This document shows, one piece after another, positions 9,271 to 16,863 of a stretch of 16,863 nucleotides of DNA; the stretch's first letter is position 1; the number at the start of each line of letters is the position of its first letter. The notes below the pieces were generated by a model that saw only the letters and a program-made list of their open reading frames with translations, made no database searches and was not told where the DNA came from. The position numbers and the translations under genes are program-made. This DNA comes from Euperipatoides rowelli. Its lineage: Eukaryota > Onychophora > Udeonychophora > Euonychophora > Peripatopsidae. The stretch is taken from NCBI GenBank assembly GCA_003024985.2, contig PXIH01S0001630.1; one strand, 5' to 3'.

Positions 9271-10224
9271 GCTGCCGGTTTGACAATGATGTTTGTTGAT
9301 GAAAAAGAAAAGACCTCAAAGAAACAGAATGGTGCACACAATCACATTCTACAAGAGTTATTTAATAATCCTGCTTTTATTATTAATACAGGTTCAACGA
9401 TGATGCTTGTCATGAAAAGGAAAATACTATGAAGAAACAGAATGGTGAGAACAATCTCCTTCTACAAGAGTTCATTATAATCCTGCTATTACTATTTCTA
9501 CAGGTTTGACAATGATACTTGTTGATGAAAAGGAAAAGACTATAAGAGTTACTTCTACAAGAGTTACTTATTAATCCTGCCATTACTATTGCTGCAGGTT
9601 TGGCAATGATGAAAAGCAAAAGATTATGAAGAAACAGAATGGTGCGTACAATCACCTTCTACAATAGTTACTTATTAATCCTACTATTACTGTTGCTGCA
9701 GGTTCGCAATGATGCTTGTCATGAAAAGGAAAATACTATGAAGAAACATAATGGTGAGTACAATCTCCTTCTACAAGAGTTCATTATAATTCTGCTATTA
9801 CTATTTCTACAGGTTTGACAATGATGCTTGTTGATGAAAAGGAAAAGACTATAATAGTTACTTCTACAAGAGTTACTTATTAATCCTGTCATTACTATTG
9901 CTGCAGGTTTGGCAATGATGAAAAGCAAAAGATTCTGAAGAAACAGAATGGTGCATACAATCACCATCTACAAGAGTTACTTATTAATCCTTCTATTACT
10001 GTTGCTGCAGGTTCGACAATGATGCTTGTTGATGAAAAGCAAAAGACTATGAAGAAACAGAATGATGCATATAATCACCATCTACAAGAGTTACTTATTA
10101 ATCCTACTATTACTGTTGCTGCAGGTTCGACAATGATGATTGTTGATGAAAAGCAAAAGATTATGAAGAAACAGAATGGTGCATACAATCACCATCTACA
10201 AGAGTTACTTATTAATCCTGCCGA
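9271..10224 (+). repeat. ~94-114-bp tandem array with a ~309-bp higher-order repeat
   Basis: Nine units carry CAGGTT or a variant at 9275, 9389, 9501, 9595, 9699, 9810, 9904, 10008 and 10122. The spacings are 114, 112, 94, 104, 111, 94, 104 and 114 bp. The series 112-94-104 is followed by 111-94-104, and the units match pairwise (2 with 5, 3 with 6, 4 with 7), so a three-unit block of about 309 bp was duplicated. Full-length units are 114 bp, a multiple of three, and the last two read through in one frame with GSTMM, VDEKQK, MKKQN and NHHLQELLINP repeated. Shorter units carry deletions that break this frame. Each unit also has a GCAG or ACAG junction before GTT. Confidence 0.93.
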
Positions 10225-10276
10225 TAATAAAATTGGTATCCAAAAGAATGGATTTGTATGTTTGTGTATATTTTGA
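10019..10276 (+). CDS. Open frame over the last two repeat units, doubtful coding
   Basis: An 85-codon frame starts at ATG within unit 8, runs through unit 9 and closes with TGA after a short unique tail (NGFVCLCIF). The two units give nearly the same 38-residue sequence: a charged stretch with VDEKQK and MKKQN, then a helical-looking NHHLQELLINP. AATAAA follows at 10298-10303, about where a polyadenylation signal would sit. The frame is broken in units 2-7, and homologous repeats often look coding when the period is a multiple of three. It could be the last exon of a repeat-containing gene or simply an artefact of the array. I lean to the artefact. Confidence 0.2.
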   Translation: MMLVDEKQKTMKKQNDAYNHHLQELLINPTITVAAGSTMMIVDEKQKIMKKQNGAYNHHLQELLINPADNKIGIQKNGFVCLCIF

Positions 10277-10297
10277 AATCCATTTCCATTTCTATGA

Positions 10298-10303
10298 AAT
10301 AAA
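10298..10303 (+). promoter_or_regulatory. AATAAA polyadenylation-like hexamer
   Basis: The hexamer lies 22 bp beyond the stop of the frame ending at 10276. In AT-rich DNA such hexamers are common by chance, and there is no clear GT-rich element after it, so it matters only if the array frame is transcribed. Confidence 0.15.
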
Positions 10304-11414
10304 TTTAAATGAAGGACAAATATTTCTTTAAGAATGTAATTTTCATAAACGACAGCCATGGCCCATATAGTTTTAAGCTTGATTTTACATGCACCATATT
10401 TGGTGAATCACCTGATTTTAGTCAAGAGTTATTGACAGCGATTTGAGTCTTGAGATAGAAAATCACAAAATGTTGAGCAGCAGTCAACTTTGCGATTTAT
10501 CGGAGATATATCTTTCACTTCAGTTTACTATAAAGAGTTTAAAACACACACAACATGATTTACCACAGATGTCAAATTTCAATAATTCTATTAGATTTTA
10601 TCTGCAGTGTATCATCACCTTAACTCCCATAATCCTCCCACAAGTTTTTGTAAGAATCATAAACAAATTATAAAGGTAACTTGTTCTTCAAAGGCAACCG
10701 ATTTGTACCAAACACTAACAAACTTTCTTTCATTATACATTTTATAATTGAATCAATTCATTATCGAATTTTAATTACGCATCAATTTGATGACAAATAA
10801 ATTTGTTAATTAAAGAATAAGAATAAAAAAAAAAAATTAATGAATAGTCTAATAAAAGTTCAAAATTAGTTTTCCTTTCTATCAAAACAACAAATTTTTC
10901 AATACGACCAAAGTGATAAAAACCATTAATAATAAAATATTAATGAAAGATTGACAATGTTAGATCTACAATTCTAATTGAATATTTTTAATAGAATACG
11001 TTGTCATGGCAATCTGCAAAGAGATAACAATCAATTGTAAAAATAAATAAAATTGCCACTCCCCCCTCCCCCTTCATTTTAATTGATTTGATTTCAATGC
11101 AGAAATTGAAGATGGGGATTTTTATTCATTTTTTTTTATCACAGATCTAATTGATATTTTATTTATGAATTATATTTTGTAACTTTTCCAGTATGTGCAG
11201 AAATGATTTCATATTAAAGACAAACATAAACATGAATCAATTTATACTTTAACCCTTATGTGCTAGTGATCAGTAATAAATAGTAATGTACTGTGTACCC
11301 AAGGTGCATCACTACCCTGGATGCCTGGCTATATTTTCAGTACTAGGCAATTCTGAAAATGGCTTTGTGTGTGGAGATTAGGTGCCAAGTACAAAGCCTT
11401 TCAGAAAAAAATAA
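10304..11414. other. AT-rich noncoding stretch
   Basis: No recognisable gene or repeat family is visible. A 76-codon open frame at 10443-10673 starts without an ATG and shows no motif, so I do not call it. CTGAAAATGGCTTTG near 11353 and CAAAGCCTTTCAG near 11393 form a small imperfect hairpin just before the next miniature element. Confidence 0.45.
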
Positions 11415-11416
11415 TA

Positions 11417-12032
11417 CAGTATAGGACCCCAAATCCGGCTTGATTGGGACTTTAGCCAGGCTGGATTTGGGATTTGTCCGGATTTTAGGTCCCCATGGGG
11501 TCAGGGGGCCCTATGGAAATTTTTTAAATTTTTTTTTTTTTTTAATTTTTATGTTATGTAGGTAATTAAGTAAAAAAATTATCATGAAATCAGGGCCCTC
11601 ACATTGAAGGGGGTGGATGGGTGTGTAGTCCCAGCTCCCCCATGTTTGAAGAAAATACATAAGAAACTACAAAATGAGCATACCCCTCAAAAAAAAATCT
11701 TATCAAATCTAACAAAAGGGTAACAAAACATCCGTACAACCAAAAAAAAAAAAGCTTGTTAAATTTAAAAAAGGCTGGCTACAGCTCTGGGATAGAAGGC
11801 CCTTGACCATTTTCAGTAGGGGCCCCAAAGGCTGTGTTCAATTCAGTTGTTGGGATTTTTTTTTGTTTAAGCCACTGATATAACAGTTGAATAAGTTGAA
11901 TATAGACCAGATTTGCATCAGTTGTTGGTATTTAAAAAAAAAAAAAATTTATTTTTTTTTTATTTTTTTTTTTGTGTCCAGATTTCGGGTCCTTCCGGAT
12001 TTCAGGTCNNNNGATTTGGGGTCCTATACCTG
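11417..12032. mobile_element. TA-flanked, CAG-ended miniature element (Tc1/mariner or pogo-like)
   Basis: The left end reads CAGTATAGGACCCCAAATCC and the reverse complement of the right end reads CAGGTATAGGACCCCAAATC. They match apart from one extra base near the tip. TA lies directly outside both ends (11415-11416 and 12033-12034), the expected target duplication of Tc1/mariner-class elements, and CAG tips are usual for the pogo/Tigger branch. Subterminal GTCCGGATTT and TTCCGGATTT motifs face inward. The interior is A/T runs with a GC-richer patch (about 11590-11840) and no transposase frame. Four N at 12009-12012 fall just inside the right inverted repeat, so the length of 616 bp is approximate. 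Confidence 0.75.
12009..12012. other. Four ambiguous bases
   Basis: NNNN interrupts the sequence between CAGGTC and GATTTGGGG in the right inverted repeat of the miniature element. By comparison with the left end, some bases of the repeat are missing here. Confidence 0.9.
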
Positions 12033-12034
12033 TA

Positions 12035-13970
12035 TTAACAATTGAACAAGAAATAGAATTATTAACCTCTTTCCGTTTACCTCTAAATTACGTTAATAAT
12101 CAATTATTATGAGTGAAAACTCATAATTTTTGAGTTGCCTATTTTACGTTGAGTTCAACAATCATCGTTATTGTAATTCTTTTGCTAGATATTTTATGAA
12201 ATGCAGACCCTGTTAGCGAATCAATCTTGGGTATTCAATCCTGAGGTGACTCGTTTGACAGTGGGCAAAATTAATTTAAAAAAAAAATATTTATACTTCA
12301 CTTTTTAGTTTTAAAATGGCAGCGTCTTCAAACACTGCAGTGAAATCTAGAAAAAGACACATTTTTCTTTTCTCCTGTCACTCTACTGGACCATAAAAAA
12401 TTATTAATGTCCAAATATTAATAACATAATTTACCCCTATGCAAATATTACTAACAAATATAATCCGAGTGGATTTTCATGCTCATCTTCCAAGCTCTCG
12501 TAGGTTTTTGTACCAAAATAGTCCCAATTTTTTTTTTTTTAATATGAAAATAAGTTATTACAGGTCTAAAATATATCAATAAGCTATAAATTATAAGAAA
12601 GAGATTTTCAAATTTATTATTTTAATCTTGGAAATTAATTACAGCACATAAAACGCATGATAACACATTTTACTGTGGTAGACATTAGGCGGCTATTAAG
12701 TCCACTTCTAACGGTGAATGTTTGGTAGTAAATTGTGCTTACGTGACAAATATTACTGTGGCAGAAGATTCTTCCTTTACATATGTATATTCAAATAAAT
12801 GATATGTAAATTACTTTAAACAAGGAAAACTTTCATTACACTTAACAAACATAAACCAAATCGTCGAAAAACATTTACTTAAATATTAAAATGAATTACA
12901 GCAGTAATATTGTCCTATTCATATTGTACATTTTTATAACAACATAATCTTAAAAAAAATAAAAAAAGAAACAAAAATAAATGTGAAGTTATTTTTACTT
13001 TTAATAATTTAATTTCAAATTCTACAGCTTACGTAAAGTGCAATACTGGGAGATTATGATGAAGCAACAATACATTGAATCTAATTCCTCCGCTCTTAGA
13101 TAAAAAATAATATGAAGATTGGAAGAATAAAACACTTTATACAGTTTTCAAAAAGAAATTTCACAACAAATCTTAAATTTTTTCGACTTTATTTTTCTCA
13201 TTTTAGAGCGCTTACAAGATGACATTAATTTCACATTTTCAAATTTTAGAGGCAGATTTTTTTCTATGTTAGCAATAACACATAGGACCTATTAGTATTG
13301 TTATAAATAATGATAGATTTTATTTAAAAGGAATGTACTACACCACATTCCGTCAAATACCTGTGCCCAACACCAACCATGGCATCCAACCGGGATTCAA
13401 AGAAACAATACCAGTGGTGACATAACTATCAAAACGAAGACCGTTGTCAAGTTCCCCTTGACCGGATAATGATAAACCATGTGATCAATAATCACAAAAC
13501 TCACCAAACTGATTCCCCTTGGGTAATTAAATCATAACTGAGTATGAAAAAGAGGCCTGTATTAACAATATTAGTAGAAATAAATATGTTGGAAATTAGT
13601 CAAAATATAAGGTTTTGAATTTTACTGTTTTTATGAAAATAAAAAGTCTAAAAAATTGATAGCAAGCAAGTTACTAACAGCTAACATTAACCGTCAATAA
13701 AAATAAACACATTCACTATATTTTGGAAATTTTTTAATACCAAGGATTTAATGAATTATAAACAGTAAGTGTGATGGTGTGCAAGTCACATAAATTTCCA
13801 TTAGAAAAAAATCACAACCCTGTGATGGGTAGTTCGAACTCGGGCAAGTAGAAATGCATTTTTTTTTACGGAATACTCGATACCCAGTACCATCATTTTT
13901 TGAACATGATACGTCACTAGTAAAATGTAAAACAGAGCACTTTACATAGCAGGATGCTATTTTGTAAATT
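12035..13970. other. AT-rich noncoding stretch with one GC-richer island
   Basis: Mostly AT-rich, with no gene that I can support. The island at about 13335-13540 is richer in G and C. It has short open frames on both strands, for example 43 codons on the minus strand closing with TGA at 13353-13355, and a GTGAGT donor-like site on the minus strand near 13500. Because several frames look equally protein-like, none is convincing. TAGTTCGAACTCG near 13832 loosely resembles a tRNA-type B box, but no A box or tRNA fold is present. Confidence 0.35.
12106..12127. repeat. Perfect 9-bp hairpin with GAAA loop
   Basis: ATTATGAGT at 12106-12114 and ACTCATAAT at 12119-12127 are exact reverse complements separated by GAAA. 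It is compact and symmetrical, but no T run or neighbouring gene gives it a role. Confidence 0.5.
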
Positions 13971-14868
13971 TACTAAATCCATGAGATCTCTAAATCCATG
14001 ACATTTATAAATCCATGATATTTCTAAATCAGTGACATTTCTAAATCCATGACATTTATAAATCCATGATGTTTCTAAATCAGTGACATTTCTAAATATG
14101 TGATGTTTTTAATCTGTGATGTTTTTAATTCTGTGACATATCTAAATCCCTGACATTTCTAAATCCATGACATTTCTAAATCTGTGACATTTCTAAATCC
14201 ATGACATTTCTATTTCTAAATCCATGACATTTCTAAATCTATGACATTTCTAAATCCATGGTGTTTCTAAATCTGTGATGTTTCTAAATCCGTGACATTT
14301 CTAAATNTAAATCTGTGATGTTTCTAAATCCGTGACATTTCTAAATACAAGACATTTCTAAATCTGTGACATTTCTAAATCCATGACATTTCTAAATCTA
14401 TGACATTTCTAAATCCATGGCGTTTCTAAATCTGTGATGTTTCTAAATTCGTGACATTTCTAAATACATGACATTTCTAAATCTGTGACATTTCTAAATC
14501 CATGACATTTCTATTTCTAAATCCATGAATTTTCTAAATCTGTGACATTTCTAAATCCATGGCGTTTCTAAATCTGTGATGTTTCTAAATCCCTGACATT
14601 TCTAAATCCATGACATTTCTAAATCTGTGACATTTCTAAATCCATGACATTTCTATTTCTAAATCCATGACTTTTCTAAATCTGTGACATTTCTAAATCT
14701 GTGACATTTCTAAATCTGTGACGTTTTGAAATCCATGACATTTCTAAATCCATAACATTTCTATATCCATGGCGTTTCTAAATCTGTGATGTTTCTAAAT
14801 CCGTGACATTTCTAAATACATGACATTTCTAAATCTGTGACATTTTGTAAATCTGTGACATTTCTAAA
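13971..14868 (+). repeat. Minisatellite with 17-bp unit, about 50 copies
   Basis: The basic unit is CTAAATCTGTGACATTT, with the middle varying as CCATGAC, CTGTGAC, CTGTGATG, CCGTGAC, CATGAC or CCATGGCG. Some units carry a 6-bp CTATTT insertion. Variant order recurs: CCATGG-bearing units at 14256, 14415, 14557 and 14767 are each followed by CTGTGATG and then a CCGTGAC-like unit, so blocks of about 8-9 units were themselves duplicated. No frame survives, as 17 is not a multiple of three and insertions are frequent. The array ends in an ATACAA hexamer run leading into the block shared with the next array. An N at 14307 sits in a damaged unit. Confidence 0.95.
14307..14307. other. Single ambiguous base inside the 17-bp array
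   Basis: The N falls between CTAAAT and TAAATCTG, where most of a unit is missing. It probably reflects an assembly join in the repeat, so the copy number may be understated. Confidence 0.85.
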
Positions 14869-14878
14869 TACAAATACA

Positions 14879-14909
14879 AATACAAATATGACGGACAACA
14901 ATAGACCAT
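14879..14909 (+). repeat. 31-bp block shared with the second minisatellite, copy 1
   Basis: AATACAAATATG, then CGGACAACAA and AGACCAT, match 16145-16175 with two mismatches in 31 bp. This copy sits at the right border of the 17-bp array and is followed by unrelated unique sequence. Agreement this close over 31 bp, in two otherwise different arrays about 1.27 kb apart, is unlikely by chance. Confidence 0.85.
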
Positions 14910-15735
14910 AGTCCAGCAAGGTTGTCCCTGGTCCTAATCTAATAACGATGTTGAGCCATACAGAGACCATGCAAAATTAAAGCCAGTAAGATTTAGCTTT
15001 TTTTTTTTGTGGCACCGTTAAAAAAATAATCAGACGATTCACACAAATTTTCATCATAAAAAGGAAGAAAAATATTATTTAACAAGGTTGAATTTTGCTA
15101 TCTACATTAATTAATAAATCATTAACTAATCAATAGAAATTGCTATGAATAAATGAATCAATGACTTATTTTGCACGACAGTGTTTAAATAATTTGTCAA
15201 GTTATAAATATATAAAATAACTGCCAAACATGTAAAAAACTTAATTAAATTTAAATAAATTTGTTACCAAAATTTTATAATGTCATTTTATTTCTCATAA
15301 AAAAAAAATAATATGTATTTAATTATAATCCTTTGTTTCTACATTTTTAAATGCAGGGAAAAAAAAATAGTTTCTTCATACATAGTCTTAGGGCTTGTTA
15401 ACATTTCAATGATGTAACACCTGAAGCAAAATAATATTTATTCTTTTTCTTTGATGTTTGAATAAGTTTTATTTTTAGAATTTACTCAACAATTTAATAT
15501 TAATCTTCAATTTCTTTTATTTATTTTAATCAGCTTTTCTTTTTTTTTTCTTTTTAGGCATTTGGCAATTTGAAAGTAATTCTTAAATTATTAATCAACA
15601 ATTTATAAAAATTCTTATTTTATTTTAGAAACTAATCAGCAATTTGATATTTGTTTTACACATATTTTTTTAAAGAAACAGAAAAATGTATTTATTAGAA
15701 ATTTTGTTCACACAAAGAAATTCATTGTAAATCTC
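14910..15735. other. AT-rich noncoding spacer between minisatellites
   Basis: The first ~80 bp (to about 14990) are less AT-rich and could be a continuation of the shared block's parent repeat, but they do not match the region after the second copy. The rest is very AT-rich with T and A runs and no open frame of note. Confidence 0.45.
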
Positions 15736-16636
15736 AAACCTGTAAAAGAGTCACTAAACACGGTCACATTAAACATAAAATGCCACAAAAACCTGTATAA
15801 GTGTTACACAATATGTAGAAGTCACACAAAAGCTATAACTGGGTCATTAAACCTGTACACATGTCACTAAACCTGTAAACATGTCACTAAACCTGTAAAC
15901 ATGTCATTAAACCTGTAAACATGTCACTAAGCCTGTAAAAGTGTCACTAAATATGTATAAGTGTCACTAAATCTGTAGAAGTGTCCCAAAACCTGTAGAA
16001 ATTTTACTAAATCTGTAGAAGTGGCACTAAACCTGTAGTATTGCTACTAAATCTGTAGAAGTGTCACTAAACCTATAGAAGTGTCACTAAACCTGTAGAA
16101 GTGTGACTAACTCTGTTGAGTGTCACTAAATCTGTCTAAGTGACAATACAAATATGCCGGACAACAACAGACCATCAAAGCTATAGAGTGGCATTGAAGC
16201 TGTAGAGATATCACTAAAAGTATTGAAGTGTCCCTAAACTAAATGAAGTGTTACTAAATCTGTAGACATGTCACTTAACCCATAGAAGTATCACTAAACC
16301 TATAGAAGTGTCACTAAACATAAAGTCACTAAACCAAAGAAATGTCACTAAATCTAAAAAATGTCACTAAATCTAAAAACAAACTTGAAAATTGCCACTA
16401 AACCCAAATAAATGTCACTAAAAAACAATCAATGTCCCTAAACCAGAAAGGTAATTGACTCTGAAGCATTGCCCCTAAACTGAATGAAATGTCACTAAAC
16501 CTTAATATATGTCACTAAAAGCTTCCAATATGAAGAAATGTCACTAAAACTGAAGTGTCACTAAAACTGAAGTGTCACTAAATCTGAAGTGGTGTCACTA
16601 AATCTGAAGTGGTTTCACTAAAGCTGAAAAAATGTC
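15736..16636 (+). repeat. Minisatellite with 20-bp unit, about 40 degraded copies
   Basis: The clearest unit is CTAAATCTGTAGAAGTGTCA. Between about 15842 and 15935 a CTGTAAACATGTCACTAAAC form repeats almost perfectly. From about 15936 to 16140 the CTGTAGAAGTGTCACTAAAT form dominates. Beyond 16310 units shorten and diverge, keeping mainly TGTCACTAAA. A non-repeat block at 16145-16175 interrupts the array. There is no open frame. The 10-bp core CTAAATCTGT is the same as in the 17-bp array, pointing to a possible common ancestor. Confidence 0.93.
16145..16175 (+). repeat. 31-bp block shared with the first minisatellite, copy 2
   Basis: Partner of 14879-14909, in the same orientation and with two differences. 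Here it lies inside the 20-bp array, with degraded units on both sides. Confidence 0.85.
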
Positions 16637-16863
16637 TATATCTATCTCTACCGATCTATGCCTACCTCTGTCTATCTACAATATTCATCTATTCATCCAT
16701 TCGACCATCCATTTCTCCATATCTCTTTATCTCTCTATTAATTTCTCTATCGATGTATCTTACTCTCTATCTCTCTCTATAGCTCTTTGCATGTGTCTGT
16801 CTATCTCAATCTCCAATCTATCCATTCATCCATCCATCCATCTGTCCATCCATCCATCCACTA
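16637..16863 (+). repeat. Imperfect TCTA / ATCC microsatellite, cut by the window end
   Basis: A pyrimidine-rich strand of CTAT, TCTC and then CATC tetranucleotides, with CCATCCATCCATC blocks at the end. It begins directly where the 20-bp array fades out and continues beyond 16863. Confidence 0.92.

Noticed and set aside
9410-9967. Two near-identical minus-strand frames of about 81-82 codons
   Set aside because: They are copies of each other because of the ~309-bp higher-order repeat, not two genes. Nothing in them suggests a real protein.
10443-10673. Plus-strand 76-codon open frame
   Set aside because: It starts without an ATG and shows no recognisable motif, splice signal or composition change.
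13335-13540. GC-richer island with short open frames on both strands and donor-like and acceptor-like sites
   Set aside because: Three different frames look equally protein-like and none exceeds about 43 codons. Without transcripts no exon can be chosen.
13815-13850. B-box-like TAGTTCGAACTCG, suggesting a tRNA-derived SINE
   Set aside because: No A box at the right distance, no tRNA fold, and no clear poly-A or repeat tail tied to it.
13971-14868. 17-bp array considered as a telomere-like or coding repeat
   Set aside because: The unit does not resemble known telomere repeats, the period is not a multiple of three, and stops occur in every frame.

Overview
The window looks like AT-rich, gene-poor nuclear DNA of an invertebrate animal. 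It has long homopolymer runs, several unrelated minisatellites, degraded DNA transposons, single and four-base N gaps, and no operons, ribosome binding sites or long open frames. The one recognisable protein belongs to a high-copy, transposon-like family that I know from arthropod, hydra and other invertebrate genomes. An arthropod is a reasonable guess, but the sequence does not fix the species. I see no intact gene, tRNA, rRNA or CRISPR array.

Layout. Positions 1-1700 are noncoding and contain a diverged direct duplication (221-566 and 1052-1395), with a short hAT-type miniature element (575-908) next to the first copy. A short open frame at 1705-1893 follows an acceptor-like tract and is only a weak exon candidate. 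Positions 2265-5147 hold the main item: a minus-strand pseudogene of the repeat family, broken by several frameshifts and a stop codon. It is split by a 1274-bp nonautonomous hAT element (3647-4920) flanked by a 7/8-matching 8-bp target duplication. The protein reading frame matches on both sides of the insertion. A further hAT-like miniature element lies at 6159-6561.

The right half is a cluster of tandem arrays. They are a ~120-bp duplication (about 8143-8420), a 50-bp minisatellite (8415-9085), a ~94-114-bp array with a ~309-bp higher-order repeat and partly open frames (9271-10224), a 17-bp minisatellite with higher-order structure (13971-14868), a 20-bp minisatellite (15736-16636) and an imperfect TCTA/ATCC microsatellite that runs off the window end. 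A TA-flanked, CAG-ended miniature element (11417-12032) lies between them. The 17-bp and 20-bp arrays share a 10-bp core. Both also carry the same ~31-bp non-repeat block, which suggests a common origin or a shared mobile carrier.

No genes act together here. The window reads as a record of transposon insertion, gene decay and local repeat expansion. The observations most worth checking are the in-frame hAT insertion, the higher-order array at 9271-10224, and the block shared by the two minisatellites.
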